From contig CM070902.1 in NCBI GenBank assembly GCA_036417435.1, forward strand, positions 134,343,886-134,407,885: a stretch of 64,000 nt of DNA. Reading direction: 5' to 3'. The translations under genes and the position numbers were made by a program. This document shows, in pieces, positions 35,414 to 47,263 of this stretch (the stretch's first letter is position 1; each line of letters begins with the position of its first letter). Under the pieces are notes generated by a model. That model had not been told where the DNA came from, did not search any database, and saw nothing but the letters and a program-made list of their open reading frames with translations. The DNA comes from Inia geoffrensis (taxonomy: Eukaryota; Chordata; Mammalia; Artiodactyla; Iniidae).

Positions 35414-36319
35414 ATGAAAAGGCAGAGGGCTATGTACCAGATGAAGGAACAAGATAAAACCCCAGAGAAACAACTAACTGAAGTGGAAATAGGCAACCTT
35501 CCAGAAAAAGAATTCAGAGTGATGATAGTGAAGATGATGTAAGATCTCGGAAAAAGAATGGAGGCAAAGATTGAGAAGATGCAAGAAATGTTTAACAAAG
35601 ACCTAGAAGAATTAAAGAACAAACAAACAGAGATGAACAATACAATAACTGAGATGAAAACTACACTAGAAGGAATCAATAGCAGAATAACTGAGGCAGA
35701 AGAACGGCTAAGTGACCTGGAAGACAGAATGATGGAATTCACTGCTGCAGAACAGAATAAAGAAAAAAGAATGAAAAGAAATGAAGACAGCTTAAGAGAC
35801 CTCTGGGACAACATTAAATACAACAACATTTGCATTACAGGGGTCCCAGAAGGAGAAGAGAGAGAGAAAGGACCCGAGAAAATATTTGAAGAGATTATAG
35901 TCAAAAACTTCCCTAACATGGGAAAGGAAATAGCTACCCAAGTCCAGGAAATGCAGAGAGTCCCATATAGGATAAACCCAAGGAGAAACACGCTGAGACA
36001 CATAGTAATCAAATTGGCAAAAATTAAAGACAAACAAAAATTATTGAAAGCAGGAAGGGAAAAATGACAAATAACATAAAAGGGAGCTCCCATAAGGTTA
36101 ACAGCTGATTGCTCAGCAGAAACTCTACAAACCAGAAGAGAGTGGCATGATATACTTAAAGTGATGAAAGGGAAGAACCTACAACCAAGATTATTCTACC
36201 CAGCAAGGATCTCATTCAGATTCGATGGAGAAATCAAAAGCTTTATAGACAAGCAAAAGCTAGGAGAATTCAGCACCACCAAACCAGCTCTACAACAAAT
36301 GCTAAAGGAACTTCTCTAA
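35414..36319 (+). pseudogene. L1 ORF1, two nonsense codons
   Basis: The start ATG (MKRQRAMYQMKEQDKTPEK) begins a frame whose expected length is about 301 residues. TAA at 35540-35542 (codon 43, where Gln is expected) breaks it. It is then open through the coiled coil (EELKNKQTEMNNTITEMK) and RRM-like part (NICITGVPEGE) to a TGA at 36065-36067, where Arg is expected. The final C-terminal part (ADCSAETLQTRREWHD) follows in the same frame up to TAA at 36317. Two stops abolish function. Confidence 0.93.
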
Positions 36320-36377
36320 GTGGGAAACACAAGAGAAGACAAGGACCTACAAAAACAAACCCAAAACGATTCAGGAA

Positions 36378-39300
36378 ATGGTCATAGGAACATACACATT
36401 GATAATTACCGTAAACGTGAATGGATTAAATGCTCCAACCAAAAGACACAGGCTTGCTGAATGGATACAAAAACAAGACCTATATATATGCTGTCTATAA
36501 GAGACCCACTTCAGACCTAGGGACATATACAGATTGAAAGTGAGGGGATGGAAAAAGAAATTCCACACAAATGGAAATCAAAAGAAAGCTGGAGTAGCAA
36601 TAGTCATATCAGATAAAGTAGACTTTAAAATAAAGAATGTTACAAGAGACAAGGAAGGACACTACATGATGATCAAGGGATCAATCCAAGGAGAAGATAT
36701 AACAATTATAAATATATATACACCCAATATAGGAACACCTCAATACATAAGGCAACTGCTAACAGCTATAAAAGAGGAAATCGACAGTAACACAATAACA
36801 GTGGGGGACTTTAACACCTCACTTACACCAATGGACAGATCATCCAAACAGAAAATAAATAAGGAAACAGAAGCTTTAAATGACACAACAGACCAGATAG
36901 ATTTAATTGATATTTATAGGACATTCCATCCAAAAACAGCAGATTACACTTTCTTCTCAAGTGTGCATGGAACATCAGGATACATCACATCTTGGGTCAC
37001 AAATCAAGCCTCAGTAAATTTAAGAAAATTGAAGTCATATCAAGCATCTTTTCTGACCACAACACTATGAGATTAGAAATGAATTACAGGGGAAAAAACA
37101 TAAAAACACAAACACATGGAGGCTAAACAGTACGTTACTAAATAACCAAGAGATCACTGAAGAAATCAAAGAGGAAATCAAAAAATACCTAGAGAAAAAT
37201 GACAATGAAAGCATGACAATCCAAAACCTATGGGTTGCAGCAAAAGCAGTTCTAAGAAGGAAGTTTATAGCTATAGAAATCTACCTCAAAAAACAGGAAA
37301 AATCTCAAATAAGTAATCTAACCTTACACCTAAAAGAACTAGAGGAAGAACAAACAAAACCCAAAGTTAGCAGAAGGAAAGAAATCATGAAGATCAGAAC
37401 AGAAATAAATGAAACAGAAATGAAGGAAACAATAGCAAAGATCAATAAAACTAAAAGCTGGTTCATTGAGGAGATAAACAAAATTGATAAGCCATTAGCC
37501 AGACTCATCAAGAAAAAGAGGGAGAGGACTCAAATCAATAAAATTAGAAATGAAAAAGGAGAAGTAAGAACAGACAACGCAGAAATACAAAGCATCCTAA
37601 GAGACTACTACAAGCAACTCTGTGCCAATAAAATGAACAGCCTGGAAGAAATGGACAAATTCTTAGAAAGGTATAACCTTCCAACACTGAACCAGGAAGA
37701 AATAGAAAATATGAACAGAGCAATCACAAGTAATGAAATTGAAACTGTGATTAAAAATCTTCCAACAAACAAAAGTCAGGGACCAGATGGCTTCACAGGT
37801 GAATTCTATCAAACATTTGGAGAAGAACTAATACTCATCCTTCTCAAACTCTGTCAAAAAATTGCAGAGGAAGGAACACTCCCAAACTCATTTTATGAGG
37901 CCACCATCACCCTGATACCACAACCAGACAAAGATACTACAAAAAAAGAAAATTACAGACGAATATCACTGATGAATATAGATGCAAAAATCCTCAACAA
38001 AATATGAGCAAACAGAATCCAACAACACTTTAAAAGGATCATACACCATGATCAAGTGAGATTTATCCCAGGGATGCAAGGATTCTTCAATATATGCAAA
38101 TCAATCAATGTGATTTGTCTATTTCCATATTAAAAAATTGAAGACTAAATACCATATGATCATCCCAAGAGATGCAGAAAAAGCTTTTGACAAAATTCAA
38201 CATCCATTTATGATAAAAACTCTCCAGAAAATGAGCATAGAGGGAACCTACCTCAACATAATAAATACCACATATGACAAACCCACAGCAAACATCATTC
38301 TCAATGGTGAAAAACTGAAAGCAGTTCCTCTAAGATCAAGAACAAGACAAGGATGTTAACTCTCATCACTAGTACTCAACATAGTTTTGCAAGTCCTAAC
38401 CTCAGCAATCAGAGAAGGAAAAGAAATAAAAGGAATATAAATTTTGAAAGAAGTAAAACTATCACTGTTTGCAGATGACATGATACTATACACAGAGAAT
38501 CCTAAAGATGCCACCAGAAAACTACTAAAGCTAATCAATGAATTTGGTAAAGTTTCAGGATACAAAGTTAATGCACAGAAATCTGTTGCATTTGCATACA
38601 TTACTGATGAAAAATATGAAAGAGAAATTAAGGAAACACTCCCATTTACCGTTGCAACAAAAAGAATAAAACACCTAGGAATACACCTACCTAGGGAGAC
38701 AAAAGACTTGTATGCAGAAAACTATAAGACACTGATGAAAGAAGTTAAAGATGATACCAACAGATGGAGAGATACATGCTCTTGGATTAGAAGAATCAAT
38801 ATTGTGAAAATGACTATACTACCCAAGGCAATCTACAGATTCAATGCAATCCCTATCAAATTACCAATGGCATTTTTTAAGGATGTAGAACAAAAAATCT
38901 TAAAATTTTATGGAGAAACAAAAGACCCCAAATAGCCAAAGCAGTTTTGAGGGAAAAAAATGGAGCTGGAGGAATCAGACTCCCTGACTTCAGACTATAC
39001 TACAAAGTTAAGTAATCAAGACAATATGGTACTGGCACAAAAACAGAAACATAGATCAATGGAACAAGATAGAAAGCCCAGAGGTAAACCCATGCACATA
39101 TGGTCAACTAATCTATGACAAAGGAGGCAAGGATATACAATGGAGAAAAGAGAGTCTCTTCAATAAGTGGTGCTGGGAAAACTGGACAGCTACATGTAAA
39201 AGAATGAAATTAGAACACTCCCTAACACCATACACAAAAATAAACTCAAAATGGGTTAGAGACCTAAATGTAAGACCAGACACTATAAAACTCTTAGAGG

Positions 39301-40177
39301 AAAACTTAGGAAGAACACTCTTTGACATAAATCACAGCAAGATCTCTTTTGATCCCCCTCCTAGAGTAATGGAAATTAAAAAAAAAAAAAGGGACCTAAT
39401 GAAATTTAAAAGCTTTTGCACAGCAAAGGAAACCATAAACACGACGAAAAGACAACAATCAGAATGGGAGAAAATATTTGCAAACAAGTCAATGGGCAAA
39501 AGTTTAATCTCCAAAATATATAAACAGCTCAAGCAGCTCAATATTAAAAGAACAACCCAATCCAAAAATGGGCAGAAGACATAAATAGACATTTCTCCAA
39601 AGAAGACATACAGATGGCCAAGAAGCACGTGAAAAGCTGCTCAACATCACTAATTATTAGAGAAATGCAAATCAAAACTCCAATGAGGTATCACCTCACA
39701 CGAGTTAGAATGGGCTTCATCAGAAAATCTACAAACAACAAATGCTGGAGAGGGTGTGGAGAAAAGGGAACCCTGTTGCACTGTTAGTGGGAATGTAAAC
39801 TGATACAGCCACTATGGAGAACAGTATGCGGGTTCCTCAAAAAACTAAAAATAGAATTACCATATGACCCAGCAATCCCACTACTGGGCATATACCCAGA
39901 GAAAACCACAATTCAAAAAGACACATGTACCCCAGTGTTCATTGCAGCACTATTTACAATAGCCAGGTCATGGAACCAACCTAAATGCCCATCAACAGAT
40001 GAATGGATAAAGAAGATGTGGCGCATATATACAATGGAATATTACTCAGCCATAAAAAGGAACGAAATTGGGTCATTTGTTGAGACGCGGATGGATCTAG
40101 AGACTGTCATACAGAGTGAAGTAAGTCAGAAAGAGAAAAACAAATATCATATATTAACGCATATATGTGGAACCTAG
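36378..40177 (+). pseudogene. L1 ORF2, many stops and frameshifts
   Basis: Starts MVIGTYTLIITVNVNGLNAP (endonuclease opening). TAA at 36498-36500 replaces the Gln of the LQETH motif. VGDFNTSLTPMDRS is present near 36800-36845 and the SDH catalytic triplet is retained (37052-37060), though after a frameshift. Further breaks: frameshifts near 36960-37050 and about 37100, TGA at 38005, another shift before 38138, and TAA at 38357. The RT motif FADD is kept at 38468-38479. At least two more shifts lie between 38930 and 39940. The last frame (39935-40177) ends '...HICGT', the usual ORF2 terminus. The number of breaks suggests an older copy than the L1 at 19-26 kb. Confidence 0.94.
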
Positions 40178-40412
40178 AAAAGTGGTACAGATGAACCGGT
40201 TTGCGGGGCAGAAATTGAGATACAGATGTAGAGAACAAACGTATGGACACCAAGTGGGGAAAGCTGCAAGGGGGTGGTGGTGGTGGTGTGATGTATTGGG
40301 TAATTGGGATTGACATGTATACACGGATGTGTATAAAACTGATGACTAATAAGAACCTGCTGTATAAAAAAAAATAGAAAAAGCCTATTTATTAAAAAAT
40401 AAAAAAATAAAA

Positions 40413-40835
40413 AAATTATGAAGTCCAGTTTATCAATTTCTTCTTTTATGGTTTGTACTTTGACCTTGCCTAACTCAAAATCACAAAGATTCTCTCCTGC
40501 TTTCTTCCAGAAGTTTCAGCTTTTACATTAATTCAAGTTAATATTTGTTTATGTGTGTAAAGTTCATTTTTTTCCCATACGGAAGTCCAATTGTTCCAGT
40601 AATGTTTGTTGAAAAGACAATTCTTTCTTAATTAATTGGCCTCGGCATCTTTATTGATAATCACTTGATCATATTTGTGTGGGCCTATTTCTAGACTTCT
40701 AGAGTTTCTATTCTGTTCCACTAATCTGTATCTATGTCTCACCTTATTTCAATACCCTATTCTCTTGATTACTATAGCATTATAATAAGTCTTAAAATCA
40801 CTTAGTGAAAACCCTTAACTTTGTTCTTCAAACCA
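40413..40835 (-). repeat. Old L1 (L1M), right part of split element
   Basis: 'gaagtccagtttatcaattt', 'ctcaaaatcacaaagattct' and 'gattactatagcattataat' continue the reversed L1M ORF2 from the break at 35336 with almost no loss. Confidence 0.85.
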
Positions 40836-42439
40836 TTAAGCTTTCATGATTAAAAACTGATTATTAGGTAATTTGTGAAACAGGCACTCTTCCCTTTCTA
40901 TGAGCCTCCAAACATCTCTGTGCTTCTCCCCATCACTGAGCTTCACTGAGTTCAGTGGGGTTAGGAAGGAGTGAGGAGAGGGATGATGGAGCTGACGCTG
41001 TTTGGCTGACTTAACCTGAACCACAGCCCTGATCTTCCCAGCCAGCCTCCTCCAGGTAGGTTGTCCATGGGACCCACTTCTGGCTAATGAGAAATGATAT
41101 TTCAGCTGTCACATCTGTCACACAAATATTGCTTTTATGAGAAAATCTTGGCAAGAAAGTGCTAATAGGTCAGTACAGACATCTTCATCCTTGAAGACAT
41201 ATTTTATAACAATTTTCCCCTCTGGGAGACTTGTTATCATAATAAATGTTCCAGCTACCCCTTATTAGATTGATTACCAGGAATTCCATATCTCTTTTTT
41301 GTTTAAATAATAGATTCCAGGTATATTGGACTAGGACATGTCGAGCCCTACATAATTATTATTAAACCACTACTACTAGTAGTGATAGAAGTGTTAGTAG
41401 TATAGTACTTACTATTTATAAAAAACAAGCATTTTCCATGTGTTTTTTGTTTCTCCAAACAAATCTGTAAGGCAGGTACCCTGCCCTAACAACTATTAGG
41501 TAATATAACCCTTTAAAATGGGATTTCAAAAACTAAATCCAAGTTTCTCAAAGGCAATGTAGCTGAATCTACATTGGTTGCAGGTGAGGGCAAACACAGA
41601 GGTATAATTTTTCCTGTGTGAGAATTGAAATCAGTGCGACTGCACCCTATAGAACTATAATTTCCAAATTAGTCAGTGTTCATTAACATACCCTCCTAAA
41701 TTCAGAGTTAAGTATTAAGCACAGACTTGAATACATTTTCCTACAAGTTCCCTAGACCAGACTCTGACTGAATATGTAAAACAACAGGACCATTTAGACA
41801 ACAACAGCGGAAGGATAACTTGGGTCTTGACTGGTGACTCTCATGAGTTGATGTGATCTTCCAGGGATGGTGGGGAGGACCAGGTGCCTCAGGACGGTTC
41901 CGAGGTCTGATGACAGGGAACTTAGCCTTCCCAAGAAGGGACACAGCCTGGAGAAAATGTTCATGGATTAGAGCACCATTCTCTGACAAACATATCTAGT
42001 TCTCCCACCTCTCCTCTTCCTTTTACCCTCTGCAGATCCTTCCCACACCTCCACCTGCCAATGCACTCCCAGCAGATTTGTCCTTACCTTTGTTATAATA
42101 GCAGTAAGACACAGAAGGTCAGCTGGATTTGTGCAAATGTGTTTTAAGTTTATATCTTCTAAAACATAAAGCCCTTTGTTATCAAAATTTCATAGATCAG
42201 GAAAATTAAACTATTGTTCAGTAGCGCAGATCTATGGTTGGGGGTTGGGAAGCTCATACATGTCTCAGTCTGAGTTAATCAAGACTTTTAGAGTGTTCTT
42301 TGTTCCTCTTGACCCAGAGCTTCAGTTTTTAACAGGGGTCTTCAAAATTCCTAGGCTAGCCTTTGGAAAGAGTGGAAAAATGGAGTAAAGAATTGCTTCC
42401 TATCTGTGGTTTCACTTCAGTACCTTTCAGTCATATAAT
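40836..42439. other. Mostly unique DNA, possible weak MIR
   Basis: No gene seen. About 41380-41520 has a faint reversed-MIR look ('aaatctgtaaggcaggtacc'). The 82-codon minus frame at 41741-41989 resembles no protein. Confidence 0.4.
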
Positions 42440-43000
42440 TCTTTTCTTACATAACAACTTTATTGAGACGGAATTCACATATAATGAAATTCAGTCTTTT
42501 AAAGTGTACAATCAGTGATATTTAGTATATTCAGAGTTGTGCAACCATCACCACTATTTAATGTCAGAACATTTTCATCACCCTAAAAAGAAACCTTGTA
42601 CCCATTAGTAGTCACTCCCCATTCCCCATTCCCACCAGTCCCTGTCAACCACTAATCTACCTTCTGTCTCTAAGGATTTGTCAATTCTGGAATTTCATAT
42701 GAATGGAATCATACAATATGTGGCCTTTTGTGACTGGCTTCTTTCACTTATCATAATATTTTTTGATTTTCATCCATGTTGTAGCATGTATCAGTACTTT
42801 ATTCCTTTTTCTTGCTGAATAATATTCCATCATATGAACATACCACATTTTGTTTATCCAGTCATCAACTGGTAGACACTTGGGTTGTTTCTTGTTTGGG
42901 GCTGTTATGAATAATGCTATGAACATTTGTGTACATGTTTTTGTGTGGCCATATGCTTACATTCTCTTGGGTATGTACCTGTGACTTCAAAATTTTAATG
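42440..43000 (-). repeat. Old L1 (L1MB/MC-type) 3' part
   Basis: 'tttattgagacggaattcac', 'gttgtgcaaccatcaccact' and 'tgaataatattccatcatat' are the reversed 3'UTR and ORF2 end. Confidence 0.9.
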
Positions 43001-43149
43001 TAATTAAATTGTTGTTTAAGCAAATTCATATAGACAGTTTCACTCTCTAGGACTGAATTCACATGTGAGAGTAGTTCCATTTTATAACACATACATTATT
43101 TTAAATGAATTGACTTTGAATTTACTACTTAGAGTAGGACCAAAAAAAA

Positions 43150-43746
43150 AAAAATGATGGGACTGTTAAGATACATTGCTTACAACCAAATTGTAAATGC
43201 AAAGATAATCTTGCATATCTTGAACAGAATCCAGAAAATATATTAAAAGACTGATACTTCATGACCAAGTGGGATATATTCCAGAGATGCAAGTGTGGCT
43301 TATAGCTTTTTATAAAACTATTAATATAATTCACCATATGTACATTAATAAATCAAAGGATTTATGGAAATAAACATCCATTTCCAATGAAAATACTTAG
43401 TAAATAGAATTAGATGAATATTTTCTTAACTCATTAAAATCAGGAATAAAATAGAGGTGTTGTTTACATATCAAGGAATCAAATAAGAGCTGGAATGGAT
43501 GCAGCAAAGCTATCACTATTGTAGGTGATTTAAAATTCTATATATAAAATTAGTAGTTAGCTTATATTTTTAAAATATCTAGTCAGAAAATATATTGACA
43601 GACAACACCAATTTTGATAGCAACAAGAATGTAAAATACATTAAAAAAAACTTTAACAAGAAGTGCTATATGAAAAAAATGATCAGACTTTATTGAGGTA
43701 TGTTTGACTCCAAATACAATGCTTTAATCACTATTCTAGATGTATT
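43150..43746 (+). repeat. Old L1 ORF2 remnant, part 1
   Basis: 'actgatacttcatgaccaag', 'tgggatatattccagagatg' and 'aatataattcaccatatgta' follow the RT region of L1 ORF2. Full of stops. It continues beyond two SINE insertions. Confidence 0.75.
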
Positions 43747-43757
43747 CATACATTTCC

Positions 43758-43949
43758 TTTTTTCTTTGGCTGTGCAGGGGCTAAGATGTGGCACGTGGAA
43801 TCTTCATTGCCTCATGCGGAATCTTTGTTGTGGCATGCGGGATCTTTAGTTGTGACAGGTGGGATCTAGTTCCCTGACCAGGGATGGAACCTGGGTCCCC
43901 TGCCTTGGGAGCACGGAGTCCCAACCACTGGACCACACAGGGAAGTCCC
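43758..43949 (-). mobile_element. Older Cetartiodactyl tRNA-type SINE
   Basis: Reverse copy: 'tttggctgtgcaggggctaa' at the left, 'tagttccctgaccagggatg' and head 'gaccacacagggaagtccc' at the right. It belongs to an older relative of the CHR family. Short target duplication CATACAT at 43747-43753 and 43950-43956. Confidence 0.85.
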
Positions 43950-43959
43950 CATACATATT

Positions 43960-44594
43960 AACTTACATGATAAAGTTAGCATTTCAAATAAGTAGACCAT
44001 TCAGTAAGGGTTGGGACAGCAGGTCAATCATCTGGAAAAAAACAAAACAGACCAAGATTTCAGCTCCTCACACGCTAATACCTTCCAGATGGATCACAGA
44101 TGTAAGTGTGACAGATGGAATGTCGGAAGCACTAGAAGAAAACATGAATAACTATTTCCCCCGTTGGAATATGGCAAAACTATGTCCTGAAAAATCAGGA
44201 ACCAAAAAAGGCTAAAATAGATAACTTTGACTTTTTAAAGTTGTGTTGCAAACAACCAAACAAAAAACGAACTCACTACTTATGCTACAGAGAAGGGAGA
44301 AAGATAGATGACAAATTGGGAAAATGTTTTGTAACATGATGCAAAACAGAGGGCTAAAAATAAAAATATATAAATTACACATATGTAGGAGGAAAAAAGA
44401 CAAAAGAAAGATGACAAAAGAACAGGAAATTTATAAAAAGAAGAAATCCAAATGACCAATGAAGCATATGAGATGTTTAACCTTACTAGGTAGGATCAAA
44501 ACTAGCCAATAAAATATCAATGAAATATCACTTTTTGGCCCAATTGACAAATATTAAAAGGTTAATGATATTCAGAGTTGGAGATGGTTTCAGG
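43960..44594 (+). repeat. Old L1 ORF2 remnant, part 2
   Basis: 'agaagaaaacatgaataact', 'tagataactttgacttttta' and 'ggaaatttataaaaagaaga' follow the ORF2 C-terminal region. Confidence 0.65.
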
Positions 44595-44608
44595 AAATGG
44601 ACACTTTT

Positions 44609-44793
44609 TTTTTTTTTTTGTGGTATGCGGGCCTCTCACTGTTGTGGCCTCTCCTGTTGTGGAGCACAGGCTCTGGACACGCAGGCCCAGCGGCCGTGGC
44701 TCAGGGGTCCAGCCGCACCCCGGACCGGGGCACGAACCCGTGTCTCCTGCCTCGGCAGGCGGACTCTCAACCACTGCGCCACCAGGGGAGCCC
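44609..44793 (-). mobile_element. CHR-type SINE, short young form
   Basis: Reverse copy with poly(T) at 44605-44619 and head 'gcgccaccaggggagccc'. Target duplication AAATGGA(C/T)ACTTTT at 44595-44608 and 44794-44807, with one mismatch. Confidence 0.97.
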
Positions 44794-44807
44794 AAATGGA
44801 TACTTTT

Positions 44808-45340
44808 ATGTCCTATTGGTGGGAATGTAAGTTGATACAATGTTGCTAGAGGATAGTTTGTCAATATGCATAAAAATGACCAAAACCCCTCACATATAGG
44901 AATCTATTCAAAAGAAATAAATGAATAAGTGAGAACAGATGTCACCAAAGGATACTCATTGTGGCTTTGTTTATAGTAGTAGAAATTCAGAAACAGCCTA
45001 GATAACTAAGTAAATTATGGTACATGGATTCAAAGGAATATACTGCAGCCTGTCAGATGAGAAAGTAGCTCTGTATTGTTGGGTATGGAAGAATGTCTGG
45101 GACAAATGACTGACTGAAAAGAAGTGTGTTTCAGAATAGCCAGTACAGTGTGATTTCCTTTAGGTAAGATAGTATTTGTCTGCAAATGTGTAGATATGCA
45201 TAGAGAAACATTGGAGGGTGTCACCACACTGTCAGATGCTTTGTCTGGGAAATTTGGTATAGTTTATTTTCTTCTTTGTATCTTTCTGTCATGTTAGAAT
45301 TTTGTTCATAATGAGCATGTATCATATTTTTAAAGACAAT
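44808..45340 (+). repeat. Old L1 remnant, part 3 (ORF2 end, 3'UTR)
   Basis: 'attggtgggaatgtaagttg', 'caaaggaatatactgcagcc' and 'gaattttgttcataatgagc' complete the old L1. Confidence 0.75.
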
Positions 45341-47039
45341 AAGCTAGTTTCCATATTGACCGTAAAGGTAGCTCCTTTCAGCGTGGCAATGCATGTGTTA
45401 GCAATGTGGCACAGGTATGGGAGCAGCACTCATGTCAAGGTCATTTCTCCATTTAAAACACCCCCAGTCTAAAGAAAAGTATAAAAAGGCTCAGAGTGTA
45501 GAAGAGATATTGGGAGGGATTTAGTACAGGGCGATATGTACGGAGTCAGATAACTCTGTACCCAACAGTTTGGCCTCAAAGAGTTCACCTAGCATCTGTG
45601 TATCCCATTAAAACAGTCTGCCAGCAAAATTTATACTCAAATATATCACATTTATACTCAAAAGTGAAATTCACTGTTCAAATTAAATCTCTTGAATTGG
45701 TACATATCCCTGTGTTGAAATATCTAAAAACAAGGTCAGGAAAACCATCACTGACTCTCACGAAGGAAGCTTACATTTGCTGTCAGAGGACAAAAGTATC
45801 AAAGGACAAAAAAATAGTATCAGGCAATAGTGTTGGGCAAGGCCAAATATACAGCACATCATTGCCAGAAACAAGGGTTGGTAATAGAACTATCAAATAT
45901 ATTTCAAGAGGATATTATGTTCCAGGGGAAATGGAATAGATTTAGAAGTAGATTTGGTCTTCCCTTCCCTGATCTGAAGCATTTCTGAGCACCAGCAACT
46001 ATTAGGCAAGATCTCCATACTATTGGAATCAATAAACGTGTGCTTTATGTTTCGCAAATACTTATTTAGGATTTATTTTTTTCATTTAATTATGCCAACA
46101 GGCAACCTCTAAAGAAAATGCTGTCTTAAATAAGCTTCCTTGACACTGTAGATTGAGTCAAATTTCATATTCTACTGCAGCCTTGAGAAGTTCTAGGTTC
46201 TGCTGTCTTGAATTCTATTTCCAGTTGCAGCACTATTTTGCTGTTGCATTTGGACAAACTTTTTTATTTCTAAGATTTGGTCAGCACAATTTGAAAAAAA
46301 AGAGAGCAAGAGCATCTCCTTATTTCACAGCGGGTCAGTAAAGGTTAATGAAATAATATTGATAACAATTTTTAGGAAAAAGGGAGAAAATGCTATGCAT
46401 ATGTTTATTGCATATTGATAACTAAAAGGAAAAATATAGTCCCACAAATAAAAAGCATGTGTAAACTTTAATATCTTCAATGTTTCAAATTCATAGATAA
46501 ATTCAGTCTCTATGCTTTGCCAAGAAGGGTAAAAAACAAAACAAAACAAAAAACCCTCAGCTTTAGAAACACCAAAGTTCCCAAGGTCATATAAATGCTA
46601 AGAAGGCAAGCTTTCCACATTGTTCGGCTGTTGCTCAGCCTTATCCCTTAGTCACTAACTTCTGGCTCTCATTTTTTCAGGAATGTGCATAAGCCAGTTT
46701 GGTATAAAAACTGAAATGCAGAACCACATAGTTTGGAAAATGGGATTGAAAATAGAAAACTCGTTTAGACTAATCAAAAAGTTCTTTAAGTTCTGTTTTG
46801 CACGACGGGAAACACAAGGATTATCGTGTTTTTATTAGTTACAAAATCGGAAGTCATTACTGCAGGGTTCTAGAACCTCTAAGAAAGCTAAACATTTTCC
46901 CCAGGGACCAATTAAGTTCCTATTTTATAAGCAAAGCTCTCGGTTTAATGCAGTTTGGGATACCTACAACAACTTTCCCTTTAGAATTTCTTTTTCAATT
47001 TTGGCAGATTTACTAACCAAGTTCCAGGGAGCAGTACAG
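45341..47039. other. Unique DNA, no gene seen
   Basis: No repeat recognised over 1.7 kb. A 113-codon plus frame at 45598-45939 starts ATG and is Lys/Ser-rich without a domain. It is possible but unsupported as coding. Confidence 0.45.
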
Positions 47040-47263
47040 TTGCACCAGTGATTCTCAAGGGAGGCCATGTGGGAGGGTAGACAGTCAATACCCACCTTCC
47101 TCACTCAGGGCTGGCTGAGAATCTCTAGGTGTATGTAAGTGAGAAAAAAATTCAATTATAAGTTTACATTTTGGGGGAAATACTCTTACTTTTGTAATGA
47201 CGAGAGAGGGTAAAACTCTGGGAAAAAAATAGGTGTACAGGTTAAAAAGCTTGAGAAGCATTA
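47040..47263. repeat. Possible hAT-like MITE
   Basis: Ends look like inverted repeats: 'cagtgattctcaagg' at the left and 'gcttgagaagcatt' at the right. This matches the CAGTG...TTCTCAA termini of hAT-Charlie MITEs. The interior does not match MER5A and no 8-bp target duplication was evident. Confidence 0.45.

Larger units (their letters stand above)
35337..40412 (+). mobile_element. LINE-1 lacking its 5'UTR
   Basis: Plus-strand L1 of about 5.1 kb. It starts just upstream of ORF1 ('gagcagaaccaagaagaact') and ends in an A-rich tail (40366-40412). It carries ORF1 (35414-36319), ORF2 (36378-40177) and a 3'UTR with a GGT run. The host L1M reads '...aaattatga' before and 'aattatgaagtccagtttat' after, giving a target duplication of about 9 bp (AAATTATGA). 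Its ORF1 differs from that of the minus-strand L1, so they belong to different subfamilies. Confidence 0.95.

Noticed and set aside
35395..36093. 232-codon open frame on the minus strand
   Set aside because: It is the antisense shadow of L1 ORF1, whose A-rich sense strand yields few stops in reverse.
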